32,371 nt of DNA, taken from the NCBI GenBank assembly GCA_029938265.1, contig JAOZVI010000015.1:1-32371 (forward strand), written 5' to 3'. Under the pieces are notes generated by a model. It had not been told where the DNA came from. It did not search any database and saw only the letters and a program-made list of their open reading frames with translations. Positions 1-9,519 of the stretch are shown here, piece by piece. The DNA is from Flavobacteriaceae bacterium (GTDB lineage Bacteria; Bacteroidota; Bacteroidia; Flavobacteriales; Flavobacteriaceae). Every line of letters begins with the position of its first letter. Position 1 is the stretch's first letter. Made by a program: the position numbers and the translations under genes.

Positions 1-278
1 TTTATCAATTCTTTATCCAAATGCGTATTGATCATTTGTATTATTTTTTCATTTCCATAACTCAATTCCTCACGCAAAGTTGAAGAAGTTAATTTTACGA
101 TCAATAGATCGTTTTTTAATACTACCGTATCAGTATAGCTCATAACACCTTTACCCATTACAGTCTTCCATGCATCTTTTACGGCTATTTGATCAATACC
201 CTTTTGTAATCTGTTTTTTTGTAACAGATCTTGTATGATATCTTTTATGCTAAAGGTTTCGTTTTCTCGTTTTGACAT
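1..278 (-). CDS. DUF721 domain protein (DciA-like), truncated by window start
   Basis: Manual reverse-strand translation MSKRENETFSIKDIIQDLLQKNRLQKGIDQIAVKDAWKTVMGKGVMSYTDTVVLKNDLLIVKLTSSTLREELSYGNEKIIQMINTHLDKELI; DUF721-like pattern, directly downstream of recF. Confidence 0.85.
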   Translation of the reverse strand, partial: MSKRENETFSIKDIIQDLLQKNRLQKGIDQIAVKDAWKTVMGKGVMSYTDTVVLKNDLLIVKLTSSTLREELSYGNEKIIQMINTHLDKELI

Positions 279-307
279 TTTTAATTTTAACTGATCTTAC
301 AATTTTA

Positions 308-1405
308 TTATAATTGAAACATTTTATAATCCAAATTTACTTTTTTAATGATACTTTCTGCACGCTCAGCATGGGTATCTGTTATAAAAATTTGTCCAAA
401 ATTCTTATCATTTACCAGATTGATTAAATGGCTTACCCTGTTCTCATCCAGTTTATCAAAAATATCATCTAAAAGTAAAATTGGGGTAATATCTGACTGT
501 TGTTTTACAAAATCAAATTGTGCTAATTTTAAAGCAATTAAAAAAGATTTTTGCTGACCTTGAGAGCCATTTTTCTTAATTTGGTGACCATTTAAATTAA
601 AAATCAGATCATCTTTGTGTACACCTACACTTGTGTATTGCAAAATTCTATCTCTTTCTAAATTCTCAATAAGTATTTTTTGAAAATCATTTGAATTTAA
701 TTGAGATCTGTACTTTAATTCGACACTTTCTTCAATCGTATTTTCAATAAAATTACCTATGATCTGCTTGTATCTTCTTTGAAATATAGGAATAAATTCT
801 GATAAAAATTCTTTGCGCTTTTCAAATATTATTTCTCCTAAACTTACCAATTGCTCATCATAGACATCAATATTTGTTTGATCAAAAGTACGATTGGCTG
901 CAAAATATTTTAATAATGAATTTCGCTGCGCCAGGACTTTGTTATAGTTGATTAAAAATTGTAAATATTCTTTATCGTATAAGGAGATAATGCTATCCAT
1001 AAACTTTCTTCGCATATCGCTGCCTTCAATAATAAGATTTGTATCTGAAGGTGAAATAATTACAACCGGGAGTAAACCAAAATGATCCGATAATTTATCA
1101 TACTCTTTACCATTTCTTTTGATCAATTTTTTATTTCCTCTTTTCAAGCTACAACTGATAAGCTCCTCACGTTTGTTTTTCTGAAAATTCCCCTCAATTA
1201 CAAAAAAATCTGTGTTGTATTGAATATTTTGCGAGGCTACCGAATTAAAATATCCTTTTGTATAAGATAAATGATAAATAGCATCCAAAACATTGGTTTT
1301 TCCTACACCATTATTCCCAACAAAACAATTAATTTTCTCATCAAAACTAAAAGATTTTGAAGCAAAATTCTTGTAATTAACCAATGTTAATTCTTTTATA
1401 AACAT
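308..1405 (-). CDS. recF: DNA replication/repair protein RecF
   Basis: N-terminal [14 protein letters not shown], Walker [11 protein letters not shown]-terminal [11 protein letters not shown] Walker B/signature. Confidence 0.97.
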   Translation of the reverse strand: MFIKELTLVNYKNFASKSFSFDEKINCFVGNNGVGKTNVLDAIYHLSYTKGYFNSVASQNIQYNTDFFVIEGNFQKNKREELISCSLKRGNKKLIKRNGKEYDKLSDHFGLLPVVIISPSDTNLIIEGSDMRRKFMDSIISLYDKEYLQFLINYNKVLAQRNSLLKYFAANRTFDQTNIDVYDEQLVSLGEIIFEKRKEFLSEFIPIFQRRYKQIIGNFIENTIEESVELKYRSQLNSNDFQKILIENLERDRILQYTSVGVHKDDLIFNLNGHQIKKNGSQGQQKSFLIALKLAQFDFVKQQSDITPILLLDDIFDKLDENRVSHLINLVNDKNFGQIFITDTHAERAESIIKKVNLDYKMFQL

Positions 1406-1580
1406 AAAATGATCGCAATTTTATATTTTGAAAGTTAAATTATTTGAAAACAATTTCTTGCTTTATACATTCAACTATTTGATTTACTTTAATTTACAAA
1501 TCATATCAAATTTGTAATTAATCAAATACAAAAAAACAAAATTTAAGTGTAATTTCATCGCTAGTTTTCAATAAAAATTA

Positions 1581-1588
1581 TATTTTTG
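1581..1588 (+). promoter_or_regulatory. Candidate Bacteroidota -7 element (TATTTTTG) upstream of TPR gene
   Basis: Matches TAnnTTTG; 20 nt upstream of ATG 1609; no clear -33 TTG. Confidence 0.45.
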
Positions 1589-1608
1589 CGCAATTAATAA
1601 ATAAAAAG

Positions 1609-2367
1609 ATGGCCACATATAAAAAAAGAGGAAATAAAGCTCATAAAAAAATTAATATTGAAGAACAAAGCACAACTGCTGAAGTTTTTAAAACCTTAGA
1701 TGACACTGCATCAAAATCAGAGCAATGGGTAGAAAAAAATCAAAGACCAATATTTATAGGCTTAATTATAATTACACTTATCATTCTAGGTTATTTAGCT
1801 TATAATAAATATATCGCTGAACCTAAAGAAAAAGAAGCAGCAGATGAATTGGCTTTTCCGAAAGAATACTTTGAACAAGCACAAAATACCACAGTTGCAG
1901 TTGACTCATTATATAGTTTGGCAATTAATGGTGCAGATGGCAAATATGGACTTGTCGATATAGTAGATAATTACGGAAGTACAAAAGCAGGAAATTTAGC
2001 AAAATACATGAGCGGAATTTCGTATTTAAAATTAGGTGAGTATGACAATGCCATTAAATACTTAAGTGATTTTTCATCAGATGATGAAATTATTGGTGCT
2101 CTGGCAAAAGGTAATATTGGTGATGCTTTCGCTGAAATTAATCAACCTGAAGACGCTTTAAAATATTATTTAGAAGCAGCTAATTTTAAAGATAATGATT
2201 TTTCAACACCTTTATATTTATTCAAAGCAGGGAATACCGCAATGGATCTTAAGAAATACAAAAAAGCTTTAGAATATTATACTAAAATAAAAGATAACTA
2301 TTCAAAATCTGAAGAAGCTAAAGAAATTGATATTTATATTCAAAGAGCTAAAATAGCAGCAGAATAA
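1609..2367 (+). CDS. Tetratricopeptide repeat membrane protein (YfgM-like)
   Basis: Single TM (PIFIGLIIITLIILGYLAY) followed by TPR-like repeats; short intergenic distance to ribH. Confidence 0.85.
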   Translation: MATYKKRGNKAHKKINIEEQSTTAEVFKTLDDTASKSEQWVEKNQRPIFIGLIIITLIILGYLAYNKYIAEPKEKEAADELAFPKEYFEQAQNTTVAVDSLYSLAINGADGKYGLVDIVDNYGSTKAGNLAKYMSGISYLKLGEYDNAIKYLSDFSSDDEIIGALAKGNIGDAFAEINQPEDALKYYLEAANFKDNDFSTPLYLFKAGNTAMDLKKYKKALEYYTKIKDNYSKSEEAKEIDIYIQRAKIAAE

Positions 2368-2379
2368 AAGCCAAATTTT

Positions 2380-2853
2380 ATGGCAACATCAAACTTATCA
2401 GCATACGATACCAAATCAATCCCAAATGCGAAAGACTTTCGATTTGGGATTGTTGTTTCTGAATGGAATCCTGATATTACTAAAAATCTTCACAAAGGTG
2501 CTTTTGAAACACTTTTAGATCACGGAACTAAAAAAGAAAATATCATAACACTTGATGTTCCCGGTAGTTTTGAATTGATTTACGGATGCAAACATCTTAT
2601 CAAAACGCATAAATTAGATGCCATAATTGCCATTGGCAATGTTATTCAAGGTGAAACTCGTCATTTTGATTATGTATGTGAGGCAGTCTCTCAAGGTATT
2701 AAAGATATTAATTTGCAATATAATGTACCAACTATTTTTTGTGTTCTAACTGATAATAACAAACAACAATCAATTGATAGATCAGGCGGGAAACATGGTA
2801 ATAAAGGTATAGAATCAGCTATTGCTGCAATAAAAATGGCAGCTATCAAATAA
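2380..2853 (+). CDS. ribH: 6,7-dimethyl-8-ribityllumazine synthase
   Basis: Lumazine synthase motifs: FGIVVSEWN, VPGSFELIYG, AIGNVIQGETRHFDYV, PTIFCVLT, GNKGIESA. Confidence 0.97.
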   Translation: MATSNLSAYDTKSIPNAKDFRFGIVVSEWNPDITKNLHKGAFETLLDHGTKKENIITLDVPGSFELIYGCKHLIKTHKLDAIIAIGNVIQGETRHFDYVCEAVSQGIKDINLQYNVPTIFCVLTDNNKQQSIDRSGGKHGNKGIESAIAAIKMAAIK

Positions 2854-2919
2854 TTTTTTTGATCTAACAAATCAATTCTTTAAAGTATCTATTCCAATAT
2901 CGTTTTAACAAAACTTTAT

Positions 2920-2949
2920 TTGATAACCTTTACATATTTTATATCTTTG
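2920..2949 (+). promoter_or_regulatory. Bacteroidota-type promoter TTG-N19-TATCTTTG
   Basis: TTG at 2920-2922, 19-nt spacer, TATCTTTG at 2942-2949; 27 nt upstream of ATG 2977. Confidence 0.65.
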
Positions 2950-2976
2950 TATTTATCGATTTAATTTCGTTTTCTT

Positions 2977-3264
2977 ATGGTTGGAAATTTTTTTAAACCT
3001 CGTGCACATTACGTTTACAATTACAAACCTCGTTATTATGACGAGCGTAAAGAACGTATTGAAAATTTAAAAAAGAAATACGAAAAAAAAGATTCTGATG
3101 TTAACATTCCAAAAATAAGTATCAATAAAGATAATCTAAGACAAGATTGGGCGAAGCATAAAATAAGTACAAACAATAGAAATACAAATATCAGACTAGC
3201 CGTAATAATTGCAATCCTTGTTGGAATAGTTGCCTATATCTTTGAACTACATAAATTATTTTGA
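2977..3264 (+). CDS. Small conserved-type C-terminal-TM protein between ribH and mutL
   Basis: 95 aa, basic N-terminus, C-terminal TM (LAVIIAILVGIVAYIFEL); stop TGA overlaps mutL ATG (TGATG). Confidence 0.8.
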   Translation: MVGNFFKPRAHYVYNYKPRYYDERKERIENLKKKYEKKDSDVNIPKISINKDNLRQDWAKHKISTNNRNTNIRLAVIIAILVGIVAYIFELHKLF

Positions 3265-5090
3265 TGCCGGATATCATTCAATTACTTCCTGATAATGTGG
3301 CCAATCAAATTGCTGCCGGAGAAGTTGTTCAACGACCTGCTTCTGTTGTTAAAGAATTATTAGAAAATGCCGTTGATGCAAAGGCAACTGACATTAAATT
3401 GATAGTTGTAAATGCCGGCCGTAGTTTAATTCAAGTAATTGATAATGGTGTAGGTATGAGCCAAACTGATGCCCGAATGTCTTTTGAACGTCACGCGACT
3501 TCAAAAATTAGAACCGCCGATGACCTTTTTAATTTATTTAGCAATGGCTTTCGTGGTGAAGCACTTGCCTCAATAGCTGCAATATCACATGTTACATTAA
3601 AAACCAAACAAGAAAACCAGGAGCTTGGCACTCAAATTCAAATAAATGGCGGTGAAATTATTTCCCAAGAAATGATTTCAAAATCAACCGGTACCAGTAT
3701 CGAGGTGAAAAATTTATTTTATAATATCCCTGCAAGGAGAAATTTTTTAAAATCAAATACTGTTGAAACCCGTCATATTATTGATGCTTTTCAACGTGTT
3801 GCTCTAACTTATCCCAGGATAAGCTTCTCTTTAATTCACAATGACAATGAAATTTTCAGGCTACCTGCTGGAAAATTAAAATTAGAAAAAGGTAATTTGA
3901 AACAACGGATCGTTAATGTTTTTGGTAAAAAAATTAATGAAAAATTAGTACCTATTCATGAAGAAACCGAAATTTTAAGAATTGAAGGGTTTATTGCCAA
4001 ACCAAATTACGCTAAGAAAAAACGAGGGGAACAGTTTTTTTTTGTAAATGAAAGGTTTATTAAAAGTCCGTATTTACACCATGCCATTTTAAATGGGTTT
4101 GAAAATTTAATACCTCATGGTTATCACCCATCCTATTTTTTATATTTAACAGTTCCTCCTAAAAGCATTGACATTAATATCCACCCTACCAAAACTGAAG
4201 TCAAATTTGATAACGAAAAGGACCTCTATGCAATTATTCGTTCTACAATAAAACATAGTTTGGGGCAATACAATGTAGCGCCAGTTTTAGATTTTGAAAA
4301 AAACCCTTCACTAGATACACCGTATGAATATAAAAACAAAGATGTTGATTCGCCATTGGTACATGTAGACCCTGATTTTAATCCTTTTGAAAATGAGGAT
4401 CGTACTAAAATTTTTCATCAAAAAAAAGATTTTAAACCAAGCTGGGAATCACTATATGCCAATATTGATAATAATGAAAAAGATGATACTTCTCTAAACC
4501 TTTTTGATAATGATCTTGAAAATAAGAGCAATACAACTTTTCAAATACATCAAAAATATATTTTAAGTACTATAAAATCGGGAATTGTATTAATTGATCA
4601 AAATGCTGCTCATCAACGAATATTATATGAGGAGTTTTTAAAAAAAATAACCGTTATCGGCATTGGAAGTCAACAATTATTATTTCCTAAGGAGTTCTCT
4701 GTTAACAAAAATGATGTCCAGATTATTATAGATCTTAAACCTGATCTTGAAAGTGCCGGATTTCAATTTGATATTTCAAAAAATGAAATAATTTCTGTAA
4801 AAGCAATTCCTGCTTCATTAAAAGAAGATCAAATCATCGATCTTTTTGAGATGCTGATCGATAATATTAAAAATGAAGTTCCTAATAGTAATTTTAGTCA
4901 ATTTGATAGTATCGCAAAAAGTCTGGCAAAAAGTACTGCCATTAAAAAAGGAACAAAACTTTCAATAAAAGAACAAGAAGAAATTGTAAATAATCTATTT
5001 TTGTGCAAAGAACCAAATTTTTCACCTTTTGGTAAAAAATCTTTTATTACAATTACAACAAAAGAATTAGAAGATAAATTCAATTTTTAA
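3264..5090 (+). CDS. mutL: DNA mismatch repair endonuclease MutL
   Basis: IIQLLPDNVANQIAAGEVVQRPASVVKELLENAVDA, GFRGEALASIAAI; ATG at 3264 preferred over the TTG at 3261. Confidence 0.97.
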   Translation: MPDIIQLLPDNVANQIAAGEVVQRPASVVKELLENAVDAKATDIKLIVVNAGRSLIQVIDNGVGMSQTDARMSFERHATSKIRTADDLFNLFSNGFRGEALASIAAISHVTLKTKQENQELGTQIQINGGEIISQEMISKSTGTSIEVKNLFYNIPARRNFLKSNTVETRHIIDAFQRVALTYPRISFSLIHNDNEIFRLPAGKLKLEKGNLKQRIVNVFGKKINEKLVPIHEETEILRIEGFIAKPNYAKKKRGEQFFFVNERFIKSPYLHHAILNGFENLIPHGYHPSYFLYLTVPPKSIDINIHPTKTEVKFDNEKDLYAIIRSTIKHSLGQYNVAPVLDFEKNPSLDTPYEYKNKDVDSPLVHVDPDFNPFENEDRTKIFHQKKDFKPSWESLYANIDNNEKDDTSLNLFDNDLENKSNTTFQIHQKYILSTIKSGIVLIDQNAAHQRILYEEFLKKITVIGIGSQQLLFPKEFSVNKNDVQIIIDLKPDLESAGFQFDISKNEIISVKAIPASLKEDQIIDLFEMLIDNIKNEVPNSNFSQFDSIAKSLAKSTAIKKGTKLSIKEQEEIVNNLFLCKEPNFSPFGKKSFITITTKELEDKFNF

Positions 5091-5099
5091 TAACTCACT

Positions 5100-5843
5100 A
5101 TGGGAAAAATTACCGATGCTGTTAAACATTTAATTATTATAAATGTTGTTTTTTTTGCTGCCAATTCATTTTTAGGTGTTGACCTTAATAATTGGTTGGC
5201 ACTTTATTTTCCAAAAAATGACCATTTTGGGGTTTGGCAAATTGTTACCCATATGTTTATGCACGGTAGCTTTATGCACATACTTTTTAATATGTATGCA
5301 CTCTGGGCTTTTGGCTCGCCACTTGAACAGATGTGGGGAAGAAATAAATTTTTATTCTTCTATTTCTCGGCAGGTATAGGTGCAGGATTAATCTATACAG
5401 CTGTTAATTATTTTCAGTATAACAATATTCATGAGGACTTAATAAATATAGGATTAACAAATGATGCCATTCAAAATATATTAGTTTCAGGCCAATATGA
5501 TAGTAGTATTTTAGATCATATTACTGAAAAACGTTTAGGTGAATTTTATCAAATCTACCATACACCTGCAGTTGGTGCTTCAGGTGCAATTTATGGCGTA
5601 TTAGTTGCCTTTGGCATGTCGTTTCCAAATGCAAAACTAGCTTTGATCTTTTTCCCTGTTCCAATTGCAGCAAAATATTTTATACCAGTTTTAATAGCAT
5701 TAGATTTATTTTCTGGTGTTACAGGCTTTTCATTATTTGGTGGAGGAATTGCACACTTTGCTCATGTTGGTGGTGCATTAATTGGTTTCTTAATGATGCA
5801 ATATTGGAAAAAGAATCAGTTTAATGATAACAGGTGGAATTAA
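5100..5843 (+). CDS. Rhomboid family intramembrane serine protease
   Basis: HMFMHGSFMHILFNMYALW, catalytic GASGAIYG, AHFAHVGGALIGF; multiple TM segments. Confidence 0.95.
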   Translation: MGKITDAVKHLIIINVVFFAANSFLGVDLNNWLALYFPKNDHFGVWQIVTHMFMHGSFMHILFNMYALWAFGSPLEQMWGRNKFLFFYFSAGIGAGLIYTAVNYFQYNNIHEDLINIGLTNDAIQNILVSGQYDSSILDHITEKRLGEFYQIYHTPAVGASGAIYGVLVAFGMSFPNAKLALIFFPVPIAAKYFIPVLIALDLFSGVTGFSLFGGGIAHFAHVGGALIGFLMMQYWKKNQFNDNRWN

Positions 5844-5866
5844 CATTTTCAAATCAGAAATAATAA

Positions 5867-6724
5867 GTGGATTTTAAGTTTCAAGATATTAAATTAAAAT
5901 TTGACAATGCCAGCGTTGTATTGAAAATTATCTACATTACGGCTGCTGTTTTTATTTTTACCTTTTTAATAAACTCGATCTCTTTCCTTTTTAAAAGTGA
6001 AGGAAATTTTATGATTGAGTGGTTTGGACTCTCACCTCATTTTAATCAGTTTATCACAAAACCCTGGACCATTATCAGCTATGGATTTTTACATGAAGGT
6101 TTTTTTCATATCTTATTTAATCTATTGATCTTATATTATTTCGGTAATCTTTTTTTAAATTTCTTTAACGAAAAACAATTGCTTACTTACTACTTTTTTG
6201 GTATTATTTTTGGCGGAATTGTTTTCATGCTAAGCTATAATTACTTGCCAGCATTACAAACAAAAAAAGCAGTTTTGGTTGGCGCTTCAGCCGGTGTTAC
6301 AGCAGTTTTGGTTGGTATTGCTACTCGTATTCCCAATTACATACTTCGCTTTCAATTTATTGGAAATGTCAAATTGAAGATCATTGCAATTATTATTGTA
6401 GTACTTGATGTTATTCAAATTCCTAGTGGAAATGCAGGTGGTCACTTAGCTCATTTGGGTGGCGCTTTAACAGGTTTTTTATTATCAAATAATTTTAACA
6501 GCGGGACAGATTTTATCAATTGGACAGAACAATTATTTAAACCAAAAAAACAAAAACCTTTTAAAACCGTTTATAAGAATAAAAAAACTGCCAATCCTAA
6601 AGTACGTAAAACTGATGAACAACAAAGAAAAATTGATTCAATTTTAGATAAGATCAGTAAATCTGGATATGAAGCTTTAAGCAAAGAAGATAAAGACTTT
6701 TTGTTTAAAATAAGAAAAAATTAA
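5867..6724 (+). CDS. Second rhomboid family protease with C-terminal DUF6576-like tail
   Basis: GTG start; HEGFFHILFNLLILYYFG, GASAGVTAVL, GGHLAHLGGALTGF; tail QQRKIDSILDKISKSGYEALSKEDKDFLFKIRK. Confidence 0.92.
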   Translation: MDFKFQDIKLKFDNASVVLKIIYITAAVFIFTFLINSISFLFKSEGNFMIEWFGLSPHFNQFITKPWTIISYGFLHEGFFHILFNLLILYYFGNLFLNFFNEKQLLTYYFFGIIFGGIVFMLSYNYLPALQTKKAVLVGASAGVTAVLVGIATRIPNYILRFQFIGNVKLKIIAIIIVVLDVIQIPSGNAGGHLAHLGGALTGFLLSNNFNSGTDFINWTEQLFKPKKQKPFKTVYKNKKTANPKVRKTDEQQRKIDSILDKISKSGYEALSKEDKDFLFKIRKN

Positions 6725-6734
6725 TAGTAATTTA

Positions 6735-7751
6735 ATGAAAAACCTTTCATTTATAAATAAAATAATATTTTTTATCAATAACATTTTTGCTCTGTTATTT
6801 TTAGCTTCATTCGCCATACCTTTTATTTCCCCAAAAACACTTCCAGTCTTATCTGTATTGAGCTTAGCAGTTCCTTTATTGTTATTTATACATATCCTTT
6901 TTATCATTTATTGGTGGTTGGCGGGTGTTAAAAAACAATTTCTGCTTTCAGCCTTTTGTATTTTATTGGCCATATTTTTTTCTAATTTCCCTTATAAATT
7001 CAGCGAAAGAAATATAATTAGCGGCAATAGTTTTTCAATTATGAATTATAATGTGCGTCTTTTTAACAAATATCAATGGATTGAAGATGATAATATCCCT
7101 CAAAAAATATCTGATCTCATCAAACAGAATGATCCGGATATCTTAACCTTACAAGAATTATATCCTTCTACTGAAATCGATATTAACTATCCTTATAAAT
7201 TCATCGATTTTAAAGGTGATAATAAAATTTTCGGACAAGCAATTTTTTCAAAATTTGAAATTATCAATAAGGGTTCATTAGATTTTAATGATACCGATAA
7301 CAATGCCATTTTTATTGATATTTTAAAAGGAAGTGATACTATACGCATATATAATCTGCATTTAGAGTCGTTGGGCATAAAACCAAATAAAGATTTCTTA
7401 GGTGAAAAAGATTCTGAAAAAATGATAAAACGCCTTAGTAATTCTTTTGTCAAACAACAAGAACAAGTTGAAAAATTCAATATTCATAAAGACAAATGTA
7501 AATATAAAATTATTATAAGTGGTGATTTTAATAATACTGCATATTCATGGGCTTATCGCGAAATAAAGGGTAATTTAACAGATACTTTTTTGGTGTCGGG
7601 AAAAGGTTTTGGAAAGACCTATGATTTTAATAAATACCCACTGAGAATTGATTTTTTATTGGTGGATAAATATTTTAAGGTCAACCAACATGAAAATTTT
7701 GATGTTAAATATTCCGATCATTTTCCAGTCTTAGCGAAAATTAGTCATTAA
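6735..7751 (+). CDS. Endonuclease/exonuclease/phosphatase family membrane protein
   Basis: N-terminal TM helices followed by SIMNYNVRLFN, DILTLQELY, GDFNNTAYSW, SDHFPVLAKI EEP motifs. Confidence 0.93.
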   Translation: MKNLSFINKIIFFINNIFALLFLASFAIPFISPKTLPVLSVLSLAVPLLLFIHILFIIYWWLAGVKKQFLLSAFCILLAIFFSNFPYKFSERNIISGNSFSIMNYNVRLFNKYQWIEDDNIPQKISDLIKQNDPDILTLQELYPSTEIDINYPYKFIDFKGDNKIFGQAIFSKFEIINKGSLDFNDTDNNAIFIDILKGSDTIRIYNLHLESLGIKPNKDFLGEKDSEKMIKRLSNSFVKQQEQVEKFNIHKDKCKYKIIISGDFNNTAYSWAYREIKGNLTDTFLVSGKGFGKTYDFNKYPLRIDFLLVDKYFKVNQHENFDVKYSDHFPVLAKISH

Positions 7752-7821
7752 ATTTATTTACAAACCCTTTTTGTCTCAAAAACTTAAACAAACCCAACAT
7801 TAATTCGTGTCTGTTTTTCAT
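7741..7821 (-). CDS. Candidate 26-aa small protein, start overlaps upstream stop (ATGA)
   Basis: ATG AAA AAC AGA CAC ... GAC TAA = MKNRHELMLGLFKFLRQKGFVNKFND; ATG overlaps TGA of the 7818..8135 gene; stop lies inside the antisense EEP 3' end. Confidence 0.35.
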   Translation of the reverse strand: MKNRHELMLGLFKFLRQKGFVNKFND

Positions 7822-8135
7822 ACTTCAAATCCATAATCTCTTTCTACTTTACAGATTCTGACCTTATATGCTTTATACCACTTTTCTTTTCCTTTTTTTT
7901 GAGCTAACAAATGTTCGTTATTTAATTTCCAATCTCTAATTGCTTCCATGCTATCCCAATAAGAAACTGTAATTCCAATTTCTTCTCTAGCAGATTCAAT
8001 TCCTAAGAAACCTTTTGATTTTTTAGCTAAGGCTATCATTCTTTCAGAAGTTATTGAATAATTACGATTTTCTTCAGTTCGGATCGATGTGAAAATCACA
8101 GCAAAATATGGCGGTTTTGGACTTGTTGCTATCAT
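7818..8135 (-). CDS. Antibiotic biosynthesis monooxygenase-like (ABM/dimeric alpha-beta barrel) protein
   Basis: SERMIALAKKSKGFLGIESAREEIGITVSYWDSMEAIRDWKLNNEHLLAQKKGKEKWYKAYKVRICKVERDYGF pattern. Confidence 0.9.
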   Translation of the reverse strand: MIATSPKPPYFAVIFTSIRTEENRNYSITSERMIALAKKSKGFLGIESAREEIGITVSYWDSMEAIRDWKLNNEHLLAQKKGKEKWYKAYKVRICKVERDYGFEV

Positions 8136-8154
8136 AAATAATATTGTATTTTTG
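8126..8154 (+). promoter_or_regulatory. Candidate promoter TTG-N18-TATTTTTG upstream of mtaB
   Basis: TTG 8126-8128 and TATTTTTG 8147-8154; 20 nt before ATG 8175. Confidence 0.5.
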
Positions 8155-8174
8155 CAAACGCTAAAGATACATTA

Positions 8175-9509
8175 ATGCATAAAGATAAAAAAGTCGCTTT
8201 TTACACTTTGGGTTGTAAGTTAAATTTTTCTGAAACTTCAACCATAGCTCGCAATTTTCAAAATGAAGGTTTTGAACGTGTAAACTTTGAAGATAAAGCT
8301 GATATATACGTGATCAATACCTGTTCAGTTACTGATAATGCCGATAAGCGTTTTAAAACGGTCGTAAGATCTGCTTTAAAACAGAATGAGAATGCCTTTT
8401 TAATTGCCATTGGATGTTATGCACAATTAAAACCAGAAGAATTGGCTAAAGTAGATGGTGTTGATATGGTTTTGGGAGCTTCTGAAAAATTTAAAGTAAC
8501 AAGTTACATCAATGATCTAAGCAAAAATGAAATTAGCGAAATTCACGCATGTGAAATTAAAAAAGCAGATTTTTACGTAAGCTCTTACTCTTATGGCGAT
8601 CGTACTCGTGCTTTTCTAAAAGTACAGGATGGTTGTGATTATAAATGTACTTTTTGTACAATTCCGCTTGCACGAGGTATTTCAAGAAGTGATACTTTAG
8701 AAAAAATCATTCAAAATGCTAAAGAAATTTCAAAAAAAGGCATCAAAGAGATCGTACTTACAGGTGTAAATATTGGAGATTACGGTAAAGGAGAATTTGG
8801 CAATAAAAAACACGAGCACACCTTTTTAGACCTGATAAAAGCATTAGATCAGGTAAATGATATTGAAAGGTTTAGAATTTCTTCAATTGAACCAAATCTT
8901 TTAAAAGATAAAACCATTGATTTTGTTTCTACATCTAAAAGTTTTGTTCCTCATTTTCATATTCCACTTCAAAGTGGCAGCAATGAATTGCTAAAATTAA
9001 TGAAAAGAAGATACCAGCGAGAACTTTATACAGATCGTGTAAATCATATTAAAGAGAAAATGCCAAATGCATGTATTGGTGTTGATGTAATAGTAGGGTT
9101 TCCTGGTGAAACTGATGAATTATTTTTAGAAACATACCATTTTTTAAATGAATTAGATATTGCTTACTTGCATGTTTTTAAATATTCTGAACGTCCAAAT
9201 ACTAAAGCCATTGAAATGGAAGGTATTGTGCCTCAAAATATCAGAAACAAACGGAGTAAGATGTTGCGTGGACTTTCTGTTAAAAAAAGAAGGGCATTCT
9301 ATGAGAGTCAGCTTGGGAACACATTGACAGTTTTATTTGAAAGTGAGAACAAAGATGGTTTTATGTATGGTTTTACTGAGAACTATGTAAAAATAAAAAC
9401 ACCTCACAAATTTGAACTTGAAAACTCATTAAAAAAGGTTAAATTATTAACCATTGATGAAAATGGATTTATTACATTTGATTGGATCAAAGAACCTTTA
9501 TTTGTCTAA
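8175..9509 (+). CDS. mtaB: tRNA (N6-threonylcarbamoyladenosine(37)-C2)-methylthiotransferase
   Basis: TLGCKLNFSE, NTCSVTDNAD, radical SAM CDYKCTFC, IPLQSGSNELLKLMKRRY, VIVGFPGET. Confidence 0.95.
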   Translation: MHKDKKVAFYTLGCKLNFSETSTIARNFQNEGFERVNFEDKADIYVINTCSVTDNADKRFKTVVRSALKQNENAFLIAIGCYAQLKPEELAKVDGVDMVLGASEKFKVTSYINDLSKNEISEIHACEIKKADFYVSSYSYGDRTRAFLKVQDGCDYKCTFCTIPLARGISRSDTLEKIIQNAKEISKKGIKEIVLTGVNIGDYGKGEFGNKKHEHTFLDLIKALDQVNDIERFRISSIEPNLLKDKTIDFVSTSKSFVPHFHIPLQSGSNELLKLMKRRYQRELYTDRVNHIKEKMPNACIGVDVIVGFPGETDELFLETYHFLNELDIAYLHVFKYSERPNTKAIEMEGIVPQNIRNKRSKMLRGLSVKKRRAFYESQLGNTLTVLFESENKDGFMYGFTENYVKIKTPHKFELENSLKKVKLLTIDENGFITFDWIKEPLFV

Positions 9510-9519
9510 ACTTTTTTCT

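Noticed and set aside
348-557. Plus-strand ORF antisense to recF
   Set aside because: Fully inside the strongly supported recF on the other strand, no family resemblance; likely a by-product of codon bias
2854-2976. FMN riboswitch or other leader RNA around ribH
   Set aside because: ribH is only 12 nt downstream of the TPR gene and the flanking spacers show no riboswitch-like conserved core
5176-5379. 67-aa plus-strand ORF in an alternate frame of rhomboid 1
   Set aside because: Out-of-frame translation of a conserved rhomboid; not independently supported
7193-7480. 95-aa ORF antisense to the EEP gene
   Set aside because: Antisense to a well-supported CDS with no recognisable domain
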